Made by a program: the position numbers and the translations under genes | Shown here: piece after piece, positions 55,180 to 63,156 of the stretch | How positions within the stretch are numbered: the first letter of the stretch is position 1 | Layout: the number at the start of each line of letters is the position of its first letter | The notes under the pieces: generated by a model | Seen by the model: the letters and a program-made list of their open reading frames with translations, nothing else | Told to the model about the DNA's origin: nothing | The model's database searches: none | From: Desulfobacterales bacterium | Lineage (GTDB): Bacteria; Desulfobacterota; Desulfobacteria; Desulfobacterales; Desulfosarcinaceae | Length of the DNA: 64,000 nt | Direction: 5' to 3' | Assembly (NCBI GenBank): GCA_016218685.1 | Contig: JACRDD010000020.1 | Coordinates: 124,001 to 188,000, forward strand

Positions 55180-56001
55180 CTACCGCAAACCCATCGCCCC
55201 CTTCAAGAAACGATCAAAGGTAGCCCAAACATACTGTTTCAATTGATCGTCGTTCAACTTCTCATAAGCATTGGACGGACGCTGGCTCAAAACCAACAAG
55301 ACCCCTTCGGAATCGAGCGCATTGAAAGCACTCCTCATGTTTTTCAAGAAAGTCTTGAACCAGGCGGGATACTTCTGCTTCAGAGAAGATAGGCCATCTA
55401 TGATCTCCGCGCGTAATGGGTCATCCCGCGACAAGAGATCAAACGCATAATATAGATCCTTGGCTTTCTTAACTTTGTCCCTGCGCCGCGGGAAAACCAG
55501 GCCCTTGTTCAGAATAAACGCAGCCGGCGAAGGCACTTTGACCGAAAGCGGAGAGTCAAGATCCCCAAGGACAATCGTAATCGTGTTTTCCACCAGAACC
55601 GAAAGAAACCTCAGGGCTTCGGCATGAAGCCCTTCCTGAACTTCAACAACGACTTCAGAATCGGAGCCTCGCTGATCCGTTAAAAATTCGATCTCCACAT
55701 CGCAACCTTCAATTTGCCCTTGGTAATGTATAAGCGGTGGATTGGCGCGCGTTTTAAATATAGACGCAAGACCTGCTTGCGTAAGCAATTGATCGACCGT
55801 ATTTTCATCGATCACGGGGAGTGTATCTTTGACCAGCAAATCGATATCGCGCGTAAACAGGGGTTGCGTGTTGCTGTCGGCGAGCAGATAGCGACTGTAT
55901 AAGAACGGAACCCAACCGCCGCCGATAACAATACTGGGCAAATATGCTTCTAAAATCTTCAAAGTTTTGAAGAAGCCAATTTCGAGATTCTTGTTGTTCA
56001 T
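55180..56001 (-). CDS. Nucleotidyltransferase-fold protein (AbiEii-like toxin candidate)
   Basis: A 273-residue protein of the nucleotidyltransferase superfamily. It begins with IVIGGGWVPFLYSRYLL and has the acidic pair in FTRDIDLLV, then ILNKGLVFPRRRDKVKKAKDLYYAFDLL. These are typical of GSU2403-like and AbiEii/MNT-type transferases. It follows the upstream gene directly (TAAGTGATG), so they are co-translated. By analogy with AbiEi/AbiEii it may be a type IV toxin that modifies RNA or proteins; this is inferred. ATG 56001 is preferred to the GTG at 56004. Confidence 0.72.
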   Translation of the reverse strand: MNNKNLEIGFFKTLKILEAYLPSIVIGGGWVPFLYSRYLLADSNTQPLFTRDIDLLVKDTLPVIDENTVDQLLTQAGLASIFKTRANPPLIHYQGQIEGCDVEIEFLTDQRGSDSEVVVEVQEGLHAEALRFLSVLVENTITIVLGDLDSPLSVKVPSPAAFILNKGLVFPRRRDKVKKAKDLYYAFDLLSRDDPLRAEIIDGLSSLKQKYPAWFKTFLKNMRSAFNALDSEGVLLVLSQRPSNAYEKLNDDQLKQYVWATFDRFLKGAMGLR

Positions 56002-56004
56002 CAC

Positions 56005-57069
56005 TTATTCTTCCAGAAATTGGGCCAGGCATGACCGGTATATATGGTCTGCCTGTTCCCTCCCTCTTAGCGGATAATTGTATAGGTCAAGATAGAGCTG
56101 TAAATCCGAGACAACTTCCAGCCCGCCGATTTCGCGGCTATCGTACCAAACCGAATGCGTGTAAAAGGGAACCATCAGAATCAGATTGGCCCCCTGCGTC
56201 ACTTCAGTCAACTCCAAGGCCTTTTTAAAAGACGCAATATGCCCCGGGGTTTCGATATAAACATGCACCTCGTTGAAAGTGGCATATGGCGCCACCAGAC
56301 TGGCACCGGCATGCAGCGCCAGACAATGGTTCGGCAGTTCGCCCTTCACGTGGCGCAACTTTGCCATGAGTTCAGCGGGCTCCTTTGCCAGGCAAAAGAA
56401 ATAGGACGATCTGTTCTTGCGAAAATCATAGCCGCGCACCCAATCCGCCAACACACCGTTGGGATCTCTCAATTTCAGCTTTGCGTCCGAGCGCATGATG
56501 TACTCGCGGCGTTCCAATTCTTTGGCCATGCGCGAGACAAAGCCCGGATCGAGCCCTGCTTGCTGGGCGATCTCTCGCACCCCCCAAGCTCTTGAACCGC
56601 CATGCAGCAGCAATCTGAGTACCAAAGAGGCCTTGTCCGAGAAAGGGTCGCGGCCTTCCCTGCTTTCGGGGAATTTACTGGGAAAGCCCAACCGCTCGAC
56701 ATAGAGGGATTCATAGGCCAAAAACACGTTCCCGGATAAATCCAAAAAATTCATTCCGGCGCGCTTGCAAAGCGCCTGCTTTGGAGGACTCAGGTATGGC
56801 GCCACGATCACCGGCACCCCCTTCTGGCCAGACCCTGCAAGGGCTTTCAGCTTGTTGATCTTGTTATTAAAGGCCGGGCTGGAGCCTTGGCCCACAATTT
56901 CACCCACCAGCTCGAAACGCAACTTTTGAAACACGACCAACCCACCGAAGTCGACCTGCTGCTGCCGGCCGGTGCGCGGCCGCCATCGAAGATCGATGCG
57001 CAAACCTTCAACAGGAATAAGCTGCTTCAGCTCGGCCTTGAGTTTATCGAAAATTTGAGATTCCAGCAT
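56005..57069 (-). CDS. AbiEi-like antitoxin/regulator with winged helix
   Basis: A 354-residue protein with a central fragment VPVIVAPYLSPPKQALCKRAGMNFLDLSGN, here quoted in part, that resembles a restriction-endonuclease-like fold. A winged helix follows (VREIAQQAGLDPGFVSRMAKELERREYI) and then a C-terminal part similar to AbiEi antitoxins. It belongs to a poorly studied COG4861-like group. It probably neutralises or partners the nucleotidyltransferase encoded directly downstream and represses its own promoter, which carries repeated TGTTGCCC boxes. The sequence is intact. Confidence 0.7.
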   Translation of the reverse strand: MLESQIFDKLKAELKQLIPVEGLRIDLRWRPRTGRQQQVDFGGLVVFQKLRFELVGEIVGQGSSPAFNNKINKLKALAGSGQKGVPVIVAPYLSPPKQALCKRAGMNFLDLSGNVFLAYESLYVERLGFPSKFPESREGRDPFSDKASLVLRLLLHGGSRAWGVREIAQQAGLDPGFVSRMAKELERREYIMRSDAKLKLRDPNGVLADWVRGYDFRKNRSSYFFCLAKEPAELMAKLRHVKGELPNHCLALHAGASLVAPYATFNEVHVYIETPGHIASFKKALELTEVTQGANLILMVPFYTHSVWYDSREIGGLEVVSDLQLYLDLYNYPLRGREQADHIYRSCLAQFLEE

Positions 57070-57072
57070 AAG

Positions 57073-57137
57073 TGTTGCCCATTATTATTGTGTTGCCCAA
57101 TCGGACAACAGATACATATCAGGCAACACATTGTCAA
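57073..57137 (-). promoter_or_regulatory. Promoter and four-box operator of the AbiE-like pair
   Basis: On the minus strand, TTGACA (57132-57137) and TATCTG (57109-57114) are 17 bp apart. Half-sites read TGTTGCCC on the plus strand at 57073-57080 and 57091-57098. Inverted half-sites read GGACAACA at 57103-57110 and GGCAACAC at 57122-57129. The pair 57091-57110 forms a 20-bp near-palindrome over the transcription start. This matches negative autoregulation by a dimeric antitoxin. Confidence 0.72.
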
Positions 57138-57225
57138 CATAAACCTATATATCTAATGGCGTCACAGTTAGCCCCCTCGTCCCCAAGGACGAGCGATCGT
57201 GAACGCTTTTTCAATTACCGGCCGG

Positions 57226-57254
57226 TTGACGACTGTCGCGTGACAGTTTACAGT
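57226..57254 (+). promoter_or_regulatory. Promoter-operator of the degenerate higBA operon
   Basis: TTGACG (57226-57231) and TACAGT (57249-57254) are spaced 17 bp apart. An inverted repeat ACTGTC-GCGT-GACAGT (57232-57247) fills the spacer, and a third ACAGT copy overlaps the -10. HigA-type autorepression is the likely use, so the orphan antitoxin may still be controlled by its own product. Confidence 0.7.
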
Positions 57255-57260
57255 CGGCCC

Positions 57261-57463
57261 ATGATAAAATCGTTTGCCGATAAGGAAACGCAGCAGCTTT
57301 TCATTAAAGGGATGACCTCAAGGCACCGCCCAGTAACCGGTTGCATGCATTGATTGGCGATCGTGCGGGCCAGCATTCCATATCCATCAACTATCAATGG
57401 CGCATCTGTTTCCGCTCCGACGATGGGGATGCCCATGACGTCGAAATTACCGATTACCACTAA
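57261..57463 (+). pseudogene. higB: higB toxin with internal deletion
   Basis: The start is intact for about 17 codons (MIKSFADKETQQLFIKG, the normal HigB N terminus). After a junction near 57310 the frame shifts, and the rest reads LKAPPSNRLHALIGDRAGQ then SISINYQWRICF and ends VEITDYH, the normal HigB C terminus. About 25-30 central codons are missing, so no active toxin can be made. The stop lies 11 bp before higA. Confidence 0.85.
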
Positions 57464-57474
57464 GGAGCGATCCC

Positions 57475-57789
57475 ATGAACATACCCAATACCAGCAAGCG
57501 CGAGATGGCGCCAACCCATCCCGGAGAAATGCTCAGGGAAGATTTCATGCCCGACTATGGCCTGACCACCGCCGCACTGGCCGATGCCTTGGGTGTTTCG
57601 CGCCAGACGATGAACGAATTGCTCAGGGAAAGGCGTGCCATCACCCCCATCATGGCCTTGCGCCTGGCACGCCTCTTCGGTAACTCCCCCGAGTTTTGGC
57701 TCAACGCCCAGCACGCCCATGACCTCTGGGAATCCGAACAGCAATTCAAAAACGAACTCAAGCGGATCAAACCGCTCAACGCCGCATAG
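57475..57789 (+). CDS. higA: HigA-family antitoxin (XRE-type)
   Basis: A 104-residue protein with HPGEMLREDFMPDYGLTTAALADALGVSRQTMNELLRERRAI, quoted partly here by its key motifs HPGEML, ALADALGVSRQTMNELL and GNSPEFWLNAQHAHDLW. It is a typical HigA repressor-antitoxin with an intact helix-turn-helix. AAGGAGCGATCCC precedes the ATG. Its toxin partner is broken, so it is an orphan. It may persist to neutralise related HigB toxins or because loss was neutral. Confidence 0.92.
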   Translation: MNIPNTSKREMAPTHPGEMLREDFMPDYGLTTAALADALGVSRQTMNELLRERRAITPIMALRLARLFGNSPEFWLNAQHAHDLWESEQQFKNELKRIKPLNAA

Positions 57790-57863
57790 AGGGCGGGGTT
57801 CCCCCGCCCGCGGCAACCCATCTCGGCACCGTCCACCAGAATACACAAGACATCGATGCCTGT

Positions 57864-58088
57864 TTGAGCGTTGAAAATTGGATCAAATACCTCCAAACCG
57901 AGGCGGTATTCGAACACCCGGACGAATTTGAATGGTTTGGCCCCTGGGACGAGCACCGAAGGGCTTGCCGGCGCTGCAACGCGCTTTACTTCAATGTGCG
58001 CAAAAAGATGGCAAAACTGTCCACGCCTCAAATCAGACTCATGAAGGTCTCTGAAATCTACAAGCGGCTGATGGCCCCAAAAACATGA
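57864..58088 (+). CDS. Small hypothetical protein
   Basis: A 74-residue frame from a TTG start, beginning MSVENWIKYLQTEAVF and containing a possible metal-binding CRRC (RRACRRCNALYF). Its composition looks coding, but the start lacks a clear Shine-Dalgarno site and I recognise no family. It lies between the higA and abiEi remnants. Confidence 0.35.
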   Translation: MSVENWIKYLQTEAVFEHPDEFEWFGPWDEHRRACRRCNALYFNVRKKMAKLSTPQIRLMKVSEIYKRLMAPKT

Positions 58089-58192
58089 AAAGATGACCCC
58101 AAGCAGAGTATATGCGATGCGTCTTTATTGCCAAGGACCAGGTGCCTTCCAAATGTTTTGAAAGGGCTTTTGGTCGTGCTGCTTCTGGCCAT
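58058..58192 (-). pseudogene. abiEii: Stub of the abiEii toxin gene
   Basis: Downstream of abiEi an ATG at 58192 overlaps the abiEi stop (TGATG), the usual abiE arrangement. The frame, beginning MARSSTTKSPFKTFGRHL, ends after 44 codons, while AbiEii proteins are about 300 residues. No nucleotidyltransferase sequence follows. The toxin is therefore absent apart from a possible start. The assignment rests on position and the overlapping start only. Confidence 0.45.
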
Positions 58193-58818
58193 CACAGGAT
58201 TGCCTCTATGTAGGGTCGGATGATCTTCTTTACCCGGCAAATTTCGGCATAGCGCATGAGCTCGTCCACCTTGATATGCTTGCGTTCGTGGTAGAAACGG
58301 ACAGCTTCCACCACCGTGTCGATGCCCACTTTGTTGCGGAATTTAAAACAGTCGGCAAGTGTCTTTTCCAGGCTGTATATACGAACGTTTACGCCGTCGA
58401 GTGTATGGACCTGAATGCCTTGGGTATACGCCGCGCCGGTGAAGCGGTAGGTTTTGATCGGCGGAAAATCCAAGCGGGGCTCTTGCGCTCCGCGTGCCAG
58501 CGACACGTGCACTTCGTGGGGTATTTGGGTGGTGAGTTCATGGAAAGCCAGCGCGGAGATCAGGCAAATCACGCCACCAGGAATCCGAGCGGCAACAGTC
58601 ACCAGATCCGGGTTACCCAAAGGGGGGCTGTCGGCAAGCCTATAAACGCCTCGGCTTACCACCTCCAGCACCCCGGAGTCCCGCATGGCATAGAGCGTTT
58701 CGGGATGAATGTTTGCACCAAGCGCCAGGGCCGTGCGCAGGATTCCGCCATGCTTTTTGAAAACAGCGATGGCTCTATCGAAACGGGGGCTCTTCTCATG
58801 CTTGCACTTGGATGTCAC
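58192..58818 (-). CDS. abiEi: Type IV antitoxin AbiEi-family protein
   Basis: A 208-residue protein with an N-terminal winged helix (AIAVFKKHGGILRTALAL...IHPETLYAMRDSGVLEVVSRGVYRL) and a C-terminal domain with YSLEKTLADCFKFRNKVGIDTVVEAVRFY, both typical of AbiEi antitoxins. AbiEi normally represses the operon and counters the AbiEii nucleotidyltransferase without direct binding. Here the toxin gene is reduced to a stub, so this is an orphan. The start ATG at 58818 lies close to an AT-rich upstream region suited to a promoter. Confidence 0.85.
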   Translation of the reverse strand: MTSKCKHEKSPRFDRAIAVFKKHGGILRTALALGANIHPETLYAMRDSGVLEVVSRGVYRLADSPPLGNPDLVTVAARIPGGVICLISALAFHELTTQIPHEVHVSLARGAQEPRLDFPPIKTYRFTGAAYTQGIQVHTLDGVNVRIYSLEKTLADCFKFRNKVGIDTVVEAVRFYHERKHIKVDELMRYAEICRVKKIIRPYIEAIL

Positions 58819-59436
58819 GATAATATTACCTACATATTAATTTTTGTATTGGTATATTTATCATGTATGAAAGCAGCCTCAAGAAGTACGGCAAAAAAAG
58901 TCTCGATCCCCTCTGATCGGGTCATCTCTTCGGTGGTTATCATTGGCATGGGATTGCCGGCGTCTATTCCTTCGACAAAAAGCATCTTGACCGCATAACG
59001 CACATCACACGGCTTGAGCCGTAGCCTTTGTTCTCTCGACAACGCCGTCAAAATTTAATCAACTGTGACTGAATAAATTTAAGCGATATGTACTGATTGA
59101 ATTCAGACATCGTGTTTTTTGGTTTTTCATGGAGATCCGCATTATGCCCCACAATTGGCCTCGTGACGGTCCAGCATCCTTTTTGGATCAAGATCCGCAT
59201 CTTCGGCAGGCAGTCATTAGGATATTCCTTCTCGTCTTATAGGTTTTGCCTAATTGTAATTCTTCAGAATCTACCTTAAGCTTGAGCCATCAAAATCCCC
59301 GCTTCCAACAATGTTATCCTTTTAGTTAAGGCGCCTTCTTGTGCCCATCCTTCATTAGTCCGCAGATGAGGGCAGGCGGTCGGGGGAATAACGAGGCCAT
59401 ATGCATAACACCAACCCAATTAATATGGAGGCAACA
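58819..59436. other. AT-rich gap between the toxin-antitoxin region and the hydrolase genes
   Basis: About 600 bp that is clearly lower in GC than the surroundings. A minus-strand frame at 58830-59051 (73 codons from TTG, beginning MTALSREQRL) lacks a ribosome binding site and any family match; I regard it as doubtful. The right half should carry the promoter of the PET-hydrolase-like gene. The composition change is consistent with the edge of transferred DNA. Confidence 0.45.
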
Positions 59437-60168
59437 ATGCAAAAAAGAAGTAAGCTGGCGGTTCTGGTATTGGCACTCTCCTTGGCGGCTTTGATCGGCT
59501 ATGGTTGCGACGGCGGCAGCACAGGAGGCACCGTGTGCACCACCTCCACCTCGGTCAGCGGCGCCTCAGCTTCGGTTGTGTACTATCCCTGCAGCGGTTC
59601 CGGTCCTTTTCCCGCCACCACCATGACCAGCGGTTTCATGGGCACCTACAGAGACGTGGAGTGGCTCTCCCGTAATGTGGCCGGCAGCGGTTTTGTGGTT
59701 TTGGCCATGACGCCGACCAATCAGTATGGCATGGTCAGCGGTTGGCGCACCGCTCATGTCAACGGCATCGCCAAGCTGAAAAGCCTCAACACCAGCGGCA
59801 CCCTGCGCGGCAAGATCAACACCAGCGCCCTGCAGACCTGCGGTCATTCCAAAGGTGGCGGCGGCGCGCTGTGGGCCTCCTCCTCACTGGGGTCCCAATT
59901 GAAATCCACCATCGGCATGGCTCCCTGGCAAGAGGAGTTTGTGAGCCTTTCAGGCGTTCGGGCAGCAACCTTGATCCAGGCCGGCGGGTTGGATACCCTG
60001 GCCACCGGCATCATGACCATGAATGAATACAATCTGCTGCCCCTGAGCATCGTCAAGGATTATCGTGTTTACGCGACGGCCGATCATATGTCCTGGACCT
60101 CCACGGGCACGAATCACAGCGCCATTAGCTCGGATGTGTTGTCCTGGATGAAGCGCTACCTCAATTGA
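59437..60168 (+). CDS. PET-hydrolase/cutinase-like lipoprotein (dienelactone-hydrolase family)
   Basis: A 243-residue secreted alpha/beta hydrolase. The signal sequence ends with GYGCDGGS (Cys24). The oxyanion-side segment TSGFMGTYRDVEWL matches the PGFTGTxxxxxWL part of polyester hydrolases. The nucleophile Ser138 lies in CGHSKGGGGALWAS, like the GHSMGGGG of cutinases, Asp186 in GGLDTLA, and His217 in ADHMSW, 31 residues after the Asp as in PETases. Two Cys pairs could form disulfides. It probably hydrolyses esters or polyesters outside the cell; the actual substrate is unknown. GGAGG precedes the ATG. Confidence 0.82.
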   Translation: MQKRSKLAVLVLALSLAALIGYGCDGGSTGGTVCTTSTSVSGASASVVYYPCSGSGPFPATTMTSGFMGTYRDVEWLSRNVAGSGFVVLAMTPTNQYGMVSGWRTAHVNGIAKLKSLNTSGTLRGKINTSALQTCGHSKGGGGALWASSSLGSQLKSTIGMAPWQEEFVSLSGVRAATLIQAGGLDTLATGIMTMNEYNLLPLSIVKDYRVYATADHMSWTSTGTNHSAISSDVLSWMKRYLN

Positions 60169-60220
60169 AGTACTACCCCAGTACGACATAAGGCGGCTTA
60201 CTACACTTACTCTTCAAAAG

Positions 60221-60258
60221 AAATCCCGGTCCGATGCAGCGCGTCGGGCCGGGATTTT
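60221..60258 (+). terminator. Intrinsic terminator after the PET-hydrolase-like gene
   Basis: AAATCCCGG (60221-60229) pairs with CCGGGATTT (60249-60257), supported by an inner CCGA/TCGG stem, and is followed by T-rich sequence. It lies about 50 bp after the stop. Confidence 0.85.
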
Positions 60259-60712
60259 CAGTTCGTTCTTCACATGGCGCAACTTTGCCGTATTGAATTC
60301 CGGGTGGGTATGAAGCCCGCCGCTTTATTCATTAAGCGAACGTCGCCGGCACCTCCCGGGACGACGGCCATCATCATCCGCATGCCCCCTGCCGCCGATA
60401 TTACACAATCTGATTTTGTTTAATCTACGCTTAATTCTTTCAAAATGATTGACTCTCGCGACATTTCCGAGTTAGTAGTTTTTTGTTACCATCTTCCCGT
60501 AAACCATAACCACAAGAAGCCGCTTGCGCCGCGTTCGTTGTCGCGAACCGACCGGTCCGTTTCTCCGGTCCGTCCTTCGAAACGGATGCCGCGGGCGCGG
60601 CGGTCCGTTCGCGCGCCGGCCTGCTCCGGCGCTGCCGAGAGGAGGTGATGCACCGATCGGGACTGTATGGATTGACGCAACCACCATAACCTTCCGCAAC
60701 GAGGAGAGCAGC
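60259..60712. other. Intergenic leader upstream of the second hydrolase
   Basis: About 450 bp with no convincing gene. The stretch 60535-60650 is very GC-rich, with two CCGGTCCGT copies (60553-60561 and 60565-60573) and short hairpins, and forms the upstream part of an extended frame that lacks family sequence. The promoter was not pinpointed; the A/T-rich segment around 60410-60485 is the most likely place. Confidence 0.4.
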
Positions 60713-62110
60713 ATGAAGAAAACCGCAACTTGTATTCTGATGATGATCTGTCTGGCCTGGATGTCGGGTGCGTCCGCGGCCTGGGCCAAACATGGCCCCG
60801 GGTGCCCCCAGAAACCCAACCACTGGGAGTATAAAGGCGTCAACTCCGTCGAGGCGTTCGCCGACATCAAGCACTACAAGTGGGAACTGGCGGTGCCGCC
60901 ATACGGCCCCATGGACAAGATCGCCCTGCACCGCATGGTGGCCGAGCCCCATAACGACAAGATGTTGCCGGAGCAACCGGCGCCCGACAAACGCAAGGTG
61001 ATCTTCATCATTCCCGGCACCTGGAGCGTGGGATATTCCCCCAGCAGCAATCCCGACGAAAGCATCGCCCTGTTCCTGGCCCTGAACGGCTACGATGTCT
61101 ACGGCATGGATTTCCGTACCTCGTACGTGCCCAACCGGGCCTACCCTCAATTCGAGCCCCTGGGCATCGATATCGCCCCGACCGGCGAGTGGACCTACGG
61201 CCTGTTCCGCGAAGACATCAAGGCCTGCGTGGAAAAGACCAAGCAGATCTCCCGGGCGCGCAAGATCTTTCTGGGCGGCATCAGCCGCGGCGTGACCCAG
61301 ATGTGGATCTACGCCTCCAAGTATCTGGACGACGTCAAGGGCTTGATCGGCATGGACGGCAGCGGCATCAAATCGGCGCCGGTGCCTGGTGTCACCAAGA
61401 TCCTGGCCGACATGACCCCCGCAGAGATCGAAGCGGCCACCCTGGCGTATAACAGCGCCCTGGATACATTCCAGGCCACCGGGCTGCTGCTGGCCGAAAT
61501 CAACGGCTACGAGCAGGGACAGTTCGGCGCCCTGGTGCCCTACTCTGAAAAACCGGTAGGCTTCGGCACCTTCGATGAGGCGGTCGCCGCCTATAAAGCC
61601 ACCTTCCCCTATCCGCTGCCCGACCCGCCCGCACCGGTGACCAGCGCCATCGAACTGTCGGCGTACAACTACTTCTGGTCGTGGGGTCAGGGGATCGTCT
61701 CCAATGTTTATACGCCCTATCCGGGCGGCAATGGCGAGACCTACATGAATCCCGAAACCATGAACGCGGCCCGGGCCAACAATACGCGCTACTGGCCCAA
61801 CGTCCAAAACATGGAAACCAGCGCGACTTTCGGCGGTGGCGGGATGGCGCGCTATGACGACTGCCCCTTCCTGGATTACGACGACCACTGGCAGGAGATC
61901 GATGTGCCCGTGCTCTCGTTAAACGGCGAGCTCACCTGCCGGGGCGGCTGCGCCAAGACCAGCATCGAGTACACCCTGAACAACCTGGCCACCGACGACA
62001 CCACCCTGATCTATCTGCCGGGTTATGGTCATCTCGATGTCTACTATGGCACCCATTCACGGGAAGATATGAAGGAGCCCCTGCTCGAATGGCTGAACGA
62101 GAATAGGTAA
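60713..62110 (+). CDS. Secreted alpha/beta hydrolase
   Basis: A 465-residue exported enzyme. The signal peptide MKKTATCILMMICLAWMSG...ASAAWA is cleaved at an Ala-x-Ala site. The body contains VIFIIPGTWSVGYSPSS, the nucleophile elbow GGISRGVTQMW (GxSxG), VLSLNGEL and a late His in LPGYGHLDVYYG. These give a probable Ser/Asp/His triad. A size of about 440 mature residues and an inserted lid are unlike simple lipases. The substrate is unknown. GAGGAG precedes ATG 60713. It lies downstream of the PET-hydrolase-like gene but is separated by a terminator. Confidence 0.8.
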   Translation: MKKTATCILMMICLAWMSGASAAWAKHGPGCPQKPNHWEYKGVNSVEAFADIKHYKWELAVPPYGPMDKIALHRMVAEPHNDKMLPEQPAPDKRKVIFIIPGTWSVGYSPSSNPDESIALFLALNGYDVYGMDFRTSYVPNRAYPQFEPLGIDIAPTGEWTYGLFREDIKACVEKTKQISRARKIFLGGISRGVTQMWIYASKYLDDVKGLIGMDGSGIKSAPVPGVTKILADMTPAEIEAATLAYNSALDTFQATGLLLAEINGYEQGQFGALVPYSEKPVGFGTFDEAVAAYKATFPYPLPDPPAPVTSAIELSAYNYFWSWGQGIVSNVYTPYPGGNGETYMNPETMNAARANNTRYWPNVQNMETSATFGGGGMARYDDCPFLDYDDHWQEIDVPVLSLNGELTCRGGCAKTSIEYTLNNLATDDTTLIYLPGYGHLDVYYGTHSREDMKEPLLEWLNENR

Positions 62111-62149
62111 ACGGCCAATTCCGAGCCGACGAAGAGGTCCGATAGCGCG

Positions 62150-62169
62150 GCCGCCGCGGGGGCGGCGGC
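62150..62169 (+). terminator. GC-rich hairpin after the second hydrolase gene
   Basis: GCCGCCGC (62150-62157) pairs with GCGGCGGC (62162-62169) about 40 bp after the stop. No T-run follows, so function as a terminator is only possible. Confidence 0.35.
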
Positions 62170-62383
62170 TGCGTCTGATATGCTTCAATATGACACCAGG
62201 ACGAGCACGCCAAGCAGCGCTGGGAGAATGGCCCAGCGCTTCTCATTTGTTCATCGCACCCTCTCGAACAGTCTATAATCCGGCCCCCTTGGGGCCATGA
62301 GCTAAGCCACGGAATCATGAAAAGCGATTTCGCAGCTAAATACGGTTCATGCCATATTTGATGCGAACAGGGGCGGCGGCAAA

Positions 62384-62803
62384 TCAAATAGGCAGCAAGC
62401 TGAATAGTTCTGCGGTCCGGTTCAAATAGACCGGACATTTTTCGCATTTCACCAGGGATTGAGGCTCGCGCAAACGCAAGACTTCGTAGCAGGCACTATG
62501 GGGGTCGCCATAGGCCGGGCAAGTCTGCTTACGGGTGCATCCGAATACGATCCAGCAGGGCGCAGAGGAGAGAAAGACCCTCAGGCACGCCAGGGTTAAG
62601 CCGTGCTCGTGAATCAGGGCCTTGATGCGCAGGATGCGTTCAACATCCAAGTCGGAGAAGAGACGGTTGTTGGTGCGCGGCTCGCGCGCCGGGGCGATCA
62701 AGCCGCTTTTTTCATACTCGTGGATGCGCTTATGGGATAGGCCCACGCGGCGGGCCACTTCATCGATACGATAGACACCCTTATTCGCCTGCTCGCCTGC
62801 CAT
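62384..62803 (-). CDS. MerR-family regulator with Cys-rich C terminus
   Basis: A 139-residue regulator. The N-terminal winged helix is YRIDEVARRVGLSHKRIHEYEKSGLI, with a typical MerR wing in NNRLFSDLDVERI. The effector part carries six Cys: one in SSAPCW, one in FGCTRKQTC (two residues), one in HSACYEV and a CEKCPVY pair. These could bind a metal or an Fe-S cluster or act as redox switch. It is divergent from the multihaem cytochrome gene, its probable target. ATG 62803 is preferred to an in-frame ATG at 62845. Confidence 0.82.
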   Translation of the reverse strand: MAGEQANKGVYRIDEVARRVGLSHKRIHEYEKSGLIAPAREPRTNNRLFSDLDVERILRIKALIHEHGLTLACLRVFLSSAPCWIVFGCTRKQTCPAYGDPHSACYEVLRLREPQSLVKCEKCPVYLNRTAELFSLLPI

Positions 62804-63156
62804 AACACGATCCCCTGCCGCTCTCGAATAGGAATGTCCCCGCATACCATGATTCCGGCCGGTTCACAATCTTTGCACCTTCGGCGGTCGGTTTTGCACA
62901 TAAGTCAACACATAGAGCCAATTTTGTGGCGCCATCAGTCGCCGCCACTCGGTGGTGAGGCCTGGCGCTCATACTAAATAAACACATGATTTCAGATATC
63001 TGTCTGAACATTGAGGTATTTTCAGGCGGTGTAAACACCATGGCGCTTAAGATGGAATAAATTTTGTATAGACATTTTTTCGTCCTGTCGAAATTTTTTT
63101 AGGGATGCCATTTGAATCGCCGTGGTGGTGTTCCACGACTCGAAAGGGAATCCAAG
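62804..63156. other. Divergent control region between MerR and cytochrome genes
   Basis: About 350 bp with two small dyads, CAGATATCTG (62994-63003) and GGTGT-AA-ACACC (63028-63039). The plus-strand part from 63060 is A/T-rich with T-runs, which suits the cytochrome promoter. No gene is seen. Either dyad could be the MerR site; which one cannot be decided from sequence alone. Confidence 0.4.
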
